Source of the DNA: Flavobacteriales bacterium
GTDB lineage: Bacteria; Bacteroidota; Bacteroidia; Flavobacteriales_D; Crocinitomicaceae
DNA: 16,549 nucleotides
Assembly (NCBI GenBank): GCA_947461185.1
Contig: CANHJY010000007.1
Location: 1-16,549, forward strand
Reading direction: 5' to 3'
Part shown: positions 1-7,670 of the stretch, one piece after another
How positions within the stretch are numbered: the stretch's first letter is position 1
Layout of the letters: every line of letters starts with the position of its first letter
The notes under the pieces: model-generated
The model's database searches: none
Seen by the model: only the letters and a program-made list of their open reading frames with translations
What the model was told of the DNA's origin: nothing
Translations under genes and position numbers: made by a program

Positions 1-349
1 AATGTTCTAAATCAATAAATTCACCTAAACTTACTTCGGGAATAGAAATTCCATTTTGAACAACTAATTTGTCAGAATTAAGTACAACATGAAGAATTAC
101 ATTATCATAAGCCTTGTCTTTATGATGCTTATGTTTGAACCAGTCACTACTTTTTACGTGAATTTCCACACTACCACACCACGTAATTCCATCAATAATA
201 ATTTTTGCATTTGAAAAATCTGGTCCAGATTCAACAGGATTGTATTGACCAAAATCAAGAATTTTAAATTCTCGACCGTCAACAAGTTTCATTTGATGAA
301 ATGGTAGGCTTTTATTTGTCCATAGGTAGTGCAGGTAATATTCATTCAT
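1..349 (-). CDS. DUF2851 family protein, N-terminal part (cut by window edge)
   Basis: The first 116 codons of a minus-strand gene are present; the rest lies beyond the left edge. The ATG at 349-347 gives MNEYYLHYLWTNKSLPF, followed by a region containing ESGPDFSNAKIIIDG, WCGSVEIHVKSSDWFKHKHH and YDNVILHVV. These match my memory of the Bacteroidota DUF2851 family: an aromatic-rich start, a GPDFxNA segment, a (G)xVEIHxxSSDWxxH segment and a YxNVxLHVV segment. The biochemical function of DUF2851 is not known to me, and I assign none. There is no signal peptide, so it is probably cytoplasmic. It lies downstream of the OmpA-family gene on the same strand but is separated from it by an intrinsic terminator, so it probably has its own promoter in the short gap. 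I am confident of the family and ignorant of the role. Confidence 0.85.
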   Translation of the reverse strand, partial: MNEYYLHYLWTNKSLPFHQMKLVDGREFKILDFGQYNPVESGPDFSNAKIIIDGITWCGSVEIHVKSSDWFKHKHHKDKAYDNVILHVVLNSDKLVVQNGISIPEVSLGEFIDLEH

Positions 350-366
350 ATAACCCAATATAACGA

Positions 367-391
367 AAAAAGCGCCACTAGGGCGCTTTTT
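367..391 (-). terminator. Rho-independent terminator after the OmpA-family gene
   Basis: A perfect 10-bp inverted repeat (AAAAAGCGCC / GGCGCTTTTT) encloses a 5-nt loop. Read on the minus strand, the GC-rich stem is followed by a run of six T, the classic intrinsic terminator layout. It starts about 20 bp after the stop codon of the OmpA-family gene and just before the DUF2851 start. The stem is flanked by A and T tracts on both sides, so it could work in both directions, although no plus-strand gene ends here. Confidence 0.9.
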
Positions 392-411
392 GAATAGTTA
401 TTCAATTAAAA

Positions 412-2556
412 TCAAGGGTATTTTACGAATTGTAAATACTTAGCATTAGCCGCTGGCGAAGTTGCTGGGTCAAAGTCTGTACTCAACACAGCACCTTCGG
501 TACGACGATTTAACTGATGCAATGTTTCAAATAGTGTTTTGTTGGTTTTCTGAAACTGATTGATATAGGTTTCGGTAAGAACAATAGTTTCTACACCAGT
601 CATGTCTATTGGTTGTGCAACCAAATATTCATTACCTTTTTTATATACCGTTCTTGGAACTGATTCTCCTTTACCAGAAGGCACAATTCTTCTTGGATCA
701 ACACCTTTTTCTTCTACGAGATATTTATAACATGCTCTAGCACGATTTTCTGATAATTTCTGATTAGCATCTGCAGTTCCACGTGAGTCAGTATGAGAAC
801 TCAATTCTAATACTATTTCAGGATTGTCTTTCAATAGATTAAAAACATATATCAAAGAATCTTGAGATTGAATGGTTGAATCATTAACGAATACCCATTG
901 GTTGAATACATAACGCACCTCTGGAAGACGTATTGGTTTTTTGATTGGAATTAAATCCATTTCAATTACAAAACTTTGGTCATCATTCAAACCTTCTGTG
1001 GTGAATTTTTCGATCTTTTTGTTTTCGTAATAACCTTCCTTAGATACAGAAATTTGATACTGGACACCTGCGTTGATGTAACGATTTCCATCGGCTTTTT
1101 TATCCCACAAAATGGTGTATCCATTTTTCTTAGTATATCCTTCCCATTTAGAACCATCAGAACCAGAAACACTAACTTTTGCATCTTGAATTCTTACTGA
1201 CTTATCAATTCTTTCACTCACAATAACTTGAAGATCGAAAAGATTTGGAGGTAATACATAACTATAAATATCAGCGTTAAACACCCCATTCGGATCTTTT
1301 CTTTCTGAAGTAAAGTAACCCTCTTTGTCAGTAAATTCATATAAAGAGTAGTCATTATTTTCAGAATTGATAGGCGACTTTAGATTCACTGGATTTTGCC
1401 AATAAAAAGTATCAGCAGTTTCCACTTTTTCTGCAGCGTAAATATCCAAACCTCCAAGTCCCATCATTGCATCAGAAGAGTAATAAAGCTTTCCATCCTT
1501 ACCAAATGTTGGGAACAATTCATTACCAACGGTATTGATACCTTTACCCATGTTAATTGGTTTTGCCCAAGAGTCCGCTTTTTTGTTGTAAGTTGAATAC
1601 CATAAATCTTTACCTCCTATACCCCCAGGCATATCTGAAGCAAAAATCAAAAACAAGCCGTCCTCTGCTACGCAAGGGTGACCAACGGAAACACTATCAT
1701 TAAAGCCTTCCTTTAAATTACATTTTACTGGAGTATCCCAATCTTCTTTACCACTTCTCTTTACCATCCAAATATCACAGCCTAAATTTTGTTTTTTCAT
1801 ATCCGGACATCTGGTAAAGAACATGGTCTTTTTGCCATCAAAACAAACAGAGCCCTCATGATCTCCGGTATTTACCATTCCTGAGAGATCAGCTGGTTTT
1901 GGTTCGCTGAAGTTGCCATTCTTATCAAATTCTGTAACCCAAATATCCATGAATTTATCACAAGAAATGGGGTCCAGATCTCCGACATTAGCATCGCGAC
2001 TTGAAGCGAAATACATGCGATTTTCTTTTATATCAAAAGTTGGCGCCATATCAATTCCTTTTTTGTTGATTGACCCTGCATTTTCGATAACGTGTTTTGT
2101 TTGGTCTTTAATGAAATCTTTCGCGTTTTTACAATTCTCAATAGCCAATTCAATACGTTCATCACCCGGAACTAATGTTTGATATTTTTCAAAGCTTGTT
2201 TGCGCCTTTTCGAATTCACCCATCATTCTCAACATTTCACCGTTATTGAACAACAATTCTGGATTTATTTTTTGAAAATCAAGCAAAATCGAGCGCTCAT
2301 ACCATTCATTAGCTTCTTTGAATTTATCAGTAAAGCGATAGCATTCGCCCGTTTTAAATGCCATATCTCCTTTATCTTTGAGTGCTTGCTTTCCTGATTT
2401 TTTGATTTTATTGTATGCCATGATACACTTTGCAGCACCTTCACAATACATATTGCGATTAAAATAATCATTGGCTTCAACAACATATTTGGACTGACCA
2501 AATAAAACCATAGAGAATCCCGAGAATATTATCGGTAAAAGTAATTTATAGAACAT
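412..2556 (-). CDS. OmpA-family cell-envelope protein with TPR, beta-propeller and peptidoglycan-binding domains (PorE-like architecture)
   Basis: This 714-residue exported protein probably sits in the periplasm and binds peptidoglycan. I chose the ATG at 2556 (MFYKLLLPIIFSGFSMVLFGQ), which starts a clean signal peptide; the frame stays open upstream to a TTG at 2571. The domains in order are: TPR-like helices at about 25-150; PD40/WD40-like propeller blades at about 165-435, with repeated phrases such as MYFASSRD, LYYSSDA and GGLDIY; a carboxypeptidase-regulatory-like beta domain at about 440-535; and an OmpA C-terminal domain at about 545-692. The last has HTDSRGT and LSENRA, so D590 and R605, 15 residues apart, are the expected diaminopimelate-binding pair. 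Before NRRTEG there is a ~40-residue insertion, which I recall as usual in Bacteroidota members. PorE of the T9SS has the same domain order, but many paralogues share it, so a secretion role is only a possibility. Confidence 0.88.
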   Translation of the reverse strand: MFYKLLLPIIFSGFSMVLFGQSKYVVEANDYFNRNMYCEGAAKCIMAYNKIKKSGKQALKDKGDMAFKTGECYRFTDKFKEANEWYERSILLDFQKINPELLFNNGEMLRMMGEFEKAQTSFEKYQTLVPGDERIELAIENCKNAKDFIKDQTKHVIENAGSINKKGIDMAPTFDIKENRMYFASSRDANVGDLDPISCDKFMDIWVTEFDKNGNFSEPKPADLSGMVNTGDHEGSVCFDGKKTMFFTRCPDMKKQNLGCDIWMVKRSGKEDWDTPVKCNLKEGFNDSVSVGHPCVAEDGLFLIFASDMPGGIGGKDLWYSTYNKKADSWAKPINMGKGINTVGNELFPTFGKDGKLYYSSDAMMGLGGLDIYAAEKVETADTFYWQNPVNLKSPINSENNDYSLYEFTDKEGYFTSERKDPNGVFNADIYSYVLPPNLFDLQVIVSERIDKSVRIQDAKVSVSGSDGSKWEGYTKKNGYTILWDKKADGNRYINAGVQYQISVSKEGYYENKKIEKFTTEGLNDDQSFVIEMDLIPIKKPIRLPEVRYVFNQWVFVNDSTIQSQDSLIYVFNLLKDNPEIVLELSSHTDSRGTADANQKLSENRARACYKYLVEEKGVDPRRIVPSGKGESVPRTVYKKGNEYLVAQPIDMTGVETIVLTETYINQFQKTNKTLFETLHQLNRRTEGAVLSTDFDPATSPAANAKYLQFVKYP

Positions 2557-2615
2557 AGTAATACTTTTCAATTAGGAAATAATTAGCGAAGAAAATAATA
2601 ATTTGTGAAATATCA

Positions 2616-2656
2616 TCAAATTTGAATGAATTAATAAAAAAAAAAAACAAAACATA
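2616..2656 (-). promoter_or_regulatory. Possible promoter of the OmpA-family gene with an internal T12 tract
   Basis: On the minus strand a TTTTG (possible -33) is followed by twelve T (plus strand A12 at 2636-2647), then 11 nt, then CAAATTTG at 2617-2624. That is one mismatch from the Bacteroidota -7 consensus TAnnTTTG. The spacing of about 23 nt is longer than usual, so the call is weak. The T tract could instead be the U-tail of a poor terminator after rluD: the 4-bp hairpin ACGG/CCGT at 2660-2675 precedes it. Confidence 0.25.
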
Positions 2657-2686
2657 CATTACGGTTATTAATCCGTTAGGCCCGAA

Positions 2687-3727
2687 TCATGTCAATCTTG
2701 AATTTAAAGTATAGTTTCTCCATTTATCTAGAAGTTGTTCGAAACCATCTGGCAACTGGATTTCAAAACTTAGTTTTTGACCTGTTTCTGGATGCTCAAA
2801 ACCCAGTGTTGCCGCATGTAATGCCTGCCCTGGAATTAGCTCAAAACAATTTTCGATGAATTTTTTGTAATTGGAAAAACTCACCCCCTTGATAATTTGA
2901 TCTCCACCATACTCTAAATCATTGAATAATGGATGTCCCAAATGCTTCATGTGAACACGAATTTGATGCGTACGTCCTGTCTCTAATTTACATTCCACAA
3001 GGGTAACAAGTCCAAATCTTTCAAGAACCTTATAATGCGTTATAGCATGTTTTCCTTGACTTTCGTCCTCAAACACAGTCATAACCTTCCGATTCTTGGG
3101 AGACCTGCCGAGATTTGCACAAATAGTCCCATCTTCTTTAACATCTCCCCAAACCAAGGCCAAATATCTACGTTGAATAACCCTATCATAAAACTGTTTA
3201 GCCAAATGCGTCAAGGCATGCTCGGTTTTGGCAATAATAAGTAAACCGGTAGTATGCTTATCTATTCGATGAACTAAACCAGGACGACCATAATAATCAT
3301 TGGGGATTTTTGGCAAATTATTGAAATGGTATACTAATGCATTCACCAATGTACCTTTATAGTTGCCATAACCTGGATGCACGACCATATTTGCCTGTTT
3401 ATTCACTATTACAAGACTATCATCCTCATAAACTACGTGCAGCGGAATGTTTTCAGGAATAAGTTCTATCTCTCTAACGGGATAAGGAAGCACGATAGAA
3501 ACTTCATCTTTAGGCTTTACCTTATAATTCGATTTAACCACGAGTCCGTTAACCCTGATATTCCCATTTTTTGCGGAGGACTGAATTTTATTTCTTGAAG
3601 TATTGGGTAGACGGTCAATTAAAAATTTGTCAATTCGAACCGTTTCTTGGCCAAGATCTACTTTTATGTTAAAATGTTCGTATAATTCTTCCTCGTCATT
3701 ATCTTGCTCTCGAATTATATCTTCCAT
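2687..3727 (-). CDS. rluD: RluD-like (RluA family) 23S rRNA pseudouridine synthase
   Basis: This 346-residue cytoplasmic enzyme isomerises uridine to pseudouridine in RNA; for the RluD subgroup the target is helix 69 of 23S rRNA. An acidic N-terminal stretch of about 18 residues is followed by an S4 RNA-binding domain at about 28-90 (VRIDKFLIDRLPNTSRNKIQ, then IRVNG). The RluA-type catalytic domain contains GRPGLVHRIDKHTTGLLIIAK, with D156 of HRID as the catalytic aspartate (HRLD in most members), and ETGRTHQIRVHMKHLGHPLFND in the C-terminal half. The size is typical. Its ATG overlaps the stop of the upstream T9SS gene as TAATG, so translation is probably coupled. In many Bacteroidota that I recall, a PASTA gene lies near rluD, as it does here. 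The family is certain; the exact uridine targets are inferred. Confidence 0.93.
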   Translation of the reverse strand: MEDIIREQDNDEEELYEHFNIKVDLGQETVRIDKFLIDRLPNTSRNKIQSSAKNGNIRVNGLVVKSNYKVKPKDEVSIVLPYPVREIELIPENIPLHVVYEDDSLVIVNKQANMVVHPGYGNYKGTLVNALVYHFNNLPKIPNDYYGRPGLVHRIDKHTTGLLIIAKTEHALTHLAKQFYDRVIQRRYLALVWGDVKEDGTICANLGRSPKNRKVMTVFEDESQGKHAITHYKVLERFGLVTLVECKLETGRTHQIRVHMKHLGHPLFNDLEYGGDQIIKGVSFSNYKKFIENCFELIPGQALHAATLGFEHPETGQKLSFEIQLPDGFEQLLDKWRNYTLNSRLT

Positions 3728-5964
3728 TAATATTTTACAATTTTAAAAAGTTCATCAAATCCGTAAACATTTAAAAAATAATATCCAGATGGCAAATCTG
3801 ATAGATCTAAATAATTCTTATCCTTTTCGGTCTTAAGTATTTTTCCCTCTAAAGATATAAGTTCCATACCCGTGTAATCAATTTGCTCCACTTGAACATA
3901 TAGTTCGTTGAGAACTGGATTTGGATAAACACGAACACTTTTGGCTGGAACATTTGCAATATTTGGCAGTCCTAATTCGGCATCCAAGGCTGTGGAAAAA
4001 ATTGGTCTTATCATAACAGACCCATCAATGATTGATTGATTCCAAGTAGCTCCTCCGTTCACACTGTAATAGGTATACTGCGAATTGTCTAGGTTTCTAT
4101 CTAGCCCAACATTTAATCGTTCAGCATCAAACTGCCTCCAACCGACAAAAAATTGAGTTCCAACATTAACCTTTTGCGTATCTACAAATAAATAGTTGTG
4201 AAACTCATTCGCTTGTGCTCCATATTCCGGTTGTCTTGGAAAGAAAACATTATCTTCATACAGCAACTGTCCGGGTATTCCATTGTTATTATCCCAAACT
4301 GACAATAAAAATAACTTATTGGAAACATCCACAACTGACGGAACAAAATGAATAGCTATTCCAATAAGTGAATCTGGTTCGTATGCTTCATACTTAATCG
4401 CTAATCTTGCTTGTGTTCCAGTTGGGCCATAGGCAGCTTCAGCAGATCCGTCGTCATAACTGTAATAATTAGAAAATATTTGAGCACCTTGAGTTGAATC
4501 ATTTTGCGCCAAATTTGGGAATTGAGCAGAGGCTGTACAGAGCAAGTCAAACGACTGATAATTGCCTAACTTTGCTGTATCAAATTGATAACCAGAGGAC
4601 AAATCATGATTTGTGGCGTATGTTGTATTAGGATCATAGTTTAGACTTCCACCTGAGAGGTTTTGTGCATTTAAAAGAAAAGATCCTTCATTCACCCCGT
4701 TGTAACTTACACTAACTTGTCCATTTTGATTGTTTTCTGGCAAATTACTTCCATTATGCAAAGTCACTACAAAAGAATCATTCATTTTGCCTGCGGGGTT
4801 GTTTTTATAATGATCCCAGGGTACAGATGTATAAGTATTCAAAAGCGAACCAATCGGATAGACAAACGCAAAATCTTTGAAAAGGGTGTCTTGATAGCCT
4901 GAGAGTGCTCTTAAATGAACATAATCAATATTAAAAACATCAAGCATTCCTGACAAAGCACCATAGTTTTTGAATCTAAACTGAAATCCTTTTTTAAAAT
5001 ATTTCGGATCACTAATATTTATATGACCAACCTTAAAATCGGAAACTTGATCGCCAGATGTGCTCCAAACACGAAACCACTGATCAATTTCCTTAGCATA
5101 AAACTCAACTACTAGCGAATCTGATGCTTCTGGAACATCTCCAAAACCTTCTGCTTGGAATAAAAAACTAAAATAAACCGAGTCTGACGCATCCAAACCT
5201 TCTAAATTGAGTGGCTTTGAAGTTAAAAAATCAGCATAATTAGTAATTGTTGAATTGATTTGATAAGGATAACCACTTGCATCAAGCCCATCAAAAGTAG
5301 CTACTCCCAATGACCTTGGGTTTATTGCAAATCGATAATTATGGTAAGCAAAATCATCCAACCAGTAAGCGTTCGGATCATTTAATGTCGCAAAAAACTG
5401 GGTTGCAGAGTCTTGATAAAAAGTTGGGTTTGCAATCCAAACGGTATCAGATACATCGGTGATTCCGATTGTATCATATATATAGTAAGGAGGGTAAAGA
5501 TCAGTTGGCACATATACAACTGGGTACACACTCAAATCACCTACTTGAAATGTAATTGGTAAAAAATAATCATCCGTGCTTAATTGGGAATTAGCGTCGT
5601 AAGTTCTTCTAAAAGTTTGTTGATCTGTGTAGAATATTCCATTTGAAATAGGCAGAGATGTGACATTATCTAAAATTCTATACTTTTTGTCAGAACTTAC
5701 TCCCGGGGCATTAAAATCGTTATTATAAGATTGAAAATGATTTAATGAAAACTCATCAAAGAAAGGTAATTCCAGGGTATCGCTGTAATAAATAAATGTG
5801 CTATCGAATGTAGTTGACAACGATTTTGCTTTATTCGTTGATTTCATATCCAACAATTCCAAATTATATTTCAAAGGAGAAAGTCCCTCTTTTTGAGAAA
5901 ACAAAAAAGAACCAAGAGAAATAAACAAAATTGTAGTAAAATATTTCATCTCAAAAATCTTCAT
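3727..5964 (-). CDS. Type IX-secreted protein with type A C-terminal sorting domain
   Basis: This 745-residue protein should cross the inner membrane by Sec and the outer membrane by the type IX system. The ATG at 5964 directly follows the previous stop (TAAAATG) and gives MKIFEMKYFTTILFISLGSFLFSQ, a good signal peptide; the second methionine, at 5949, is equally plausible. The open frame reaches back to 6039, inside the previous gene, and I reject that start. The last ~75 residues form a type A sorting domain: VRVYPNP, then LSDLPSGYYFLNVY and a short basic end, FKIVKY. The middle (about 215-355) looks like a jelly-roll: YFSFLFQAEG, then FQFRFKNYG and a GMLDVFNIDYVHL strand, as in MAM or LamG-like folds. 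No catalytic motif is visible, so it is probably an adhesive or structural surface protein. Its place between PASTA and rluD is odd for an exported cargo. Confidence 0.88.
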   Translation of the reverse strand: MKIFEMKYFTTILFISLGSFLFSQKEGLSPLKYNLELLDMKSTNKAKSLSTTFDSTFIYYSDTLELPFFDEFSLNHFQSYNNDFNAPGVSSDKKYRILDNVTSLPISNGIFYTDQQTFRRTYDANSQLSTDDYFLPITFQVGDLSVYPVVYVPTDLYPPYYIYDTIGITDVSDTVWIANPTFYQDSATQFFATLNDPNAYWLDDFAYHNYRFAINPRSLGVATFDGLDASGYPYQINSTITNYADFLTSKPLNLEGLDASDSVYFSFLFQAEGFGDVPEASDSLVVEFYAKEIDQWFRVWSTSGDQVSDFKVGHINISDPKYFKKGFQFRFKNYGALSGMLDVFNIDYVHLRALSGYQDTLFKDFAFVYPIGSLLNTYTSVPWDHYKNNPAGKMNDSFVVTLHNGSNLPENNQNGQVSVSYNGVNEGSFLLNAQNLSGGSLNYDPNTTYATNHDLSSGYQFDTAKLGNYQSFDLLCTASAQFPNLAQNDSTQGAQIFSNYYSYDDGSAEAAYGPTGTQARLAIKYEAYEPDSLIGIAIHFVPSVVDVSNKLFLLSVWDNNNGIPGQLLYEDNVFFPRQPEYGAQANEFHNYLFVDTQKVNVGTQFFVGWRQFDAERLNVGLDRNLDNSQYTYYSVNGGATWNQSIIDGSVMIRPIFSTALDAELGLPNIANVPAKSVRVYPNPVLNELYVQVEQIDYTGMELISLEGKILKTEKDKNYLDLSDLPSGYYFLNVYGFDELFKIVKY

Positions 5965-5965
5965 T

Positions 5966-6811
5966 TTATTGAATAATTGGTTGACTTTCCTCTGTTTCAG
6001 GAACCTCGATAGGTTGAGGGACAAAATCTTTACTAACAAAAATCTTTATTGGGGTTCCAACTGCGATTTTAACACCTTCCAAGTATTCAGGCTGCTGCAT
6101 TGAAATTCTTGCCATTAGAGAATCTTCACTTGTTATACAGTCAGAACAAATCGTTATCAATTCAAAATCACCAATTGCTGATATACGTTGTTGCGCTTCA
6201 GAAATTGTTAAACCATATAAATTAGGTAGCTCGACAGGTTCGGGCGTATTATTTTCACCAACAATTAACACAATAGTTGAACCTATAGGCAGCCATTCAC
6301 CTCCTCGAACGGACTTTCCGTTAAACAATTGATCCAACACTGCACCATCCTCTTGAGTAGTTTGTTTGTACTGAACGACATACTTAAAACTTCTATTTTT
6401 CAAAACATCAACGGCGAAGCTTTCCATGTAATTAATCAAATTCGGAAGCTGCTTAAAATCTTTGTTTTTAGATACTCTGAACCTAATAATCCTTCCATCT
6501 TTAACATATAGTTGAGATAAATCTGTAGGTTCAGGGTCTTGCTCTAAAATTGTTCCGATTGGTAATTCAGGTTTGTAAATCGAATCCAACACTTCATATT
6601 GCAGACCGAGGCTTTCTATATCTCCTTTGACACTATTTAGGGTTTTGCCTATATAATTTGGCACTTTAATTTTTTGTCCATGATTGGTATATGCATCCAA
6701 ATAGAAAATTGTTATACTTATAACCAAGAGATAAAACAATATGATTAAACCAAAATGTTTAAGGAAATGCTTGCTCCAGAAAAATAGTTTAAGTTTTTTA
6801 AAGAATTCCAT
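5966..6811 (-). CDS. Membrane-anchored protein with three PASTA domains
   Basis: This 281-residue protein has a short basic cytoplasmic start, one membrane segment at about 19-38 (FGLIILFYLLVISITIFYL) and a periplasmic part of three PASTA repeats at about 47-115, 119-186 and 193-263. Typical PASTA phrases are visible: VPNYIGKTLNSVKGDIES, LPIGTILEQDPEP, ELPNLYGLTISEAQQRI and AVGTPIKIFVSKD. PASTA modules in Ser/Thr kinases and penicillin-binding proteins bind muropeptides or mediate contacts. Here there is no kinase or transpeptidase domain, so the protein is probably a wall sensor or scaffold. The C-terminus is a proline/glutamate-rich tail. It begins the tightly packed set that continues with the T9SS protein and rluD, and a -7-like TATATTTG lies about 17 bp upstream of its ATG. 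The fold is clear; the role is inferred. Confidence 0.9.
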   Translation of the reverse strand: MEFFKKLKLFFWSKHFLKHFGLIILFYLLVISITIFYLDAYTNHGQKIKVPNYIGKTLNSVKGDIESLGLQYEVLDSIYKPELPIGTILEQDPEPTDLSQLYVKDGRIIRFRVSKNKDFKQLPNLINYMESFAVDVLKNRSFKYVVQYKQTTQEDGAVLDQLFNGKSVRGGEWLPIGSTIVLIVGENNTPEPVELPNLYGLTISEAQQRISAIGDFELITICSDCITSEDSLMARISMQQPEYLEGVKIAVGTPIKIFVSKDFVPQPIEVPETEESQPIIQ

Positions 6812-6825
6812 AAATCCAATATGAA

Positions 6826-6835
6826 CACAAATATA
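6826..6835 (-). promoter_or_regulatory. Candidate -7 promoter element for the PASTA-T9SS-rluD operon
   Basis: Read on the minus strand this is TATATTTGTG, an exact match to the Bacteroidota TAnnTTTG -7 element, in the 62-bp gap before the PASTA gene. A TTTG lies further upstream, but about 25 nt away, which is longer than the usual spacing. The same ten bases occur before the YceI-fusion gene (10130-10139), which supports a genuine promoter motif. Confidence 0.4.
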
Positions 6836-6873
6836 GAAAATAATGTAAGGCTTTATTGTTCAAACATCTGAAA

Positions 6874-7557
6874 TTAAAAGTTAGGTGAAAGTTCATGTGT
6901 CTTGTAGAAGTCATCGATATAATCAAAAGCTTCTTTAGCGGTATCAACTAAAGATAAAAGGTTCATATCCACAGCAGATATGTTATTTTCTTGATGCAGC
7001 ATAACATCATTTATCCAAGAAATGAGACCTGACCAATATGATTTACCGATTAAAACCACTGGTCTTCTGTTAATTTTTTTGGTTTGAATGAGTGTCAAGG
7101 CTTCGAAAACCTCATCAAGCGTACCAAAACCACCAGGAAGAATTACAAAACCTTGTGCATATTTAACAAAGATTACTTTCCTAACGAAGAAATAATCAAA
7201 TTCGAGATTATGTTCTGGGTCAATAAATGGATTATGATTTTGTTCAAAAGGGAGATCGATATTTAATCCAACCGACTTTCCTCCACCTTTTTGTGCACCT
7301 TTATTTGCCGCTTCCATGATGCCAGGTCCACCTCCAGTAATCACTCCGTAACCTGCCTCGGCAAGCAATTCAGCAATTTCGACCCCAATATTGTAGTAAG
7401 GATTCTCTTCTTTAGTTCTTGCTGAACCAAAAATTGAAATACAGGGCCCAATTTTAGCCATTTTTTCATATCCTTCCACAAATTCTGACATGATTTTAAA
7501 AATCGCCCAACTGTCGTTGATTTTAATGTCATTCCAATCCTTTCTTATTTTATTCAT
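6874..7557 (-). CDS. LOG family (TIGR00730) nucleotide 5'-monophosphate phosphoribohydrolase-like protein
   Basis: This 227-residue cytoplasmic Rossmann-fold protein belongs to the group containing plant LOG and bacterial PpnN/YvdD-like enzymes, long mislabelled lysine decarboxylases. These enzymes cleave the N-glycosidic bond of nucleoside monophosphates, or of cytokinin ribotides, to base plus ribose 5-phosphate. The diagnostic motifs are present: SIFGSAR at 41-47, TGGGPGIMEAANKGA at 74-88, FVRKVIFVKYA at 124-134, and PGGFGTLDEVFE at 141-152, which carries the phosphate-binding glycines and catalytic glutamate of the family. The length is typical of the short form. It is 62 bp upstream of the PASTA gene, a gap that holds a candidate promoter, so it may be transcribed alone. 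It is divergent from the DUF2279 gene. The physiological substrate cannot be told from sequence. Confidence 0.92.
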   Translation of the reverse strand: MNKIRKDWNDIKINDSWAIFKIMSEFVEGYEKMAKIGPCISIFGSARTKEENPYYNIGVEIAELLAEAGYGVITGGGPGIMEAANKGAQKGGGKSVGLNIDLPFEQNHNPFIDPEHNLEFDYFFVRKVIFVKYAQGFVILPGGFGTLDEVFEALTLIQTKKINRRPVVLIGKSYWSGLISWINDVMLHQENNISAVDMNLLSLVDTAKEAFDYIDDFYKTHELSPNF

Positions 7558-7612
7558 TTCATCTTTATTCGCACCTAAAATTAACTCAATAGCAGCCTAA
7601 AAATTTTATCAA

Positions 7613-7645
7613 TTGGTCATTTTTATTAACAAATAGTTCAATTTG
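7613..7645 (+). promoter_or_regulatory. Weak candidate promoter for the DUF2279 gene
   Basis: In the 113-bp divergent gap, TTG at 7613-7615 and TCAATTTG at 7638-7645 resemble the Bacteroidota -33 and -7 elements. The second has one mismatch to TAnnTTTG, and the spacer of 22 nt is slightly long. It would give a leader of roughly 20 nt before the ATG at 7671. This is pattern matching only. Confidence 0.22.
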
Positions 7646-7670
7646 ATTAATTTAACAACTTGTTTACATC

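Noticed and set aside
2616..2625. Ten-base palindrome TCAAATTTGA upstream of the OmpA-family gene as an operator
   Set aside because: Such short AT-rich palindromes are common by chance here; kept only as a possible -7 element.
5965..6039. Longer N-terminus for the T9SS protein
   Set aside because: It would place about 25 charged residues before a clean signal peptide and overlap the PASTA gene; the ATG at 5964 just after the PASTA stop is better.
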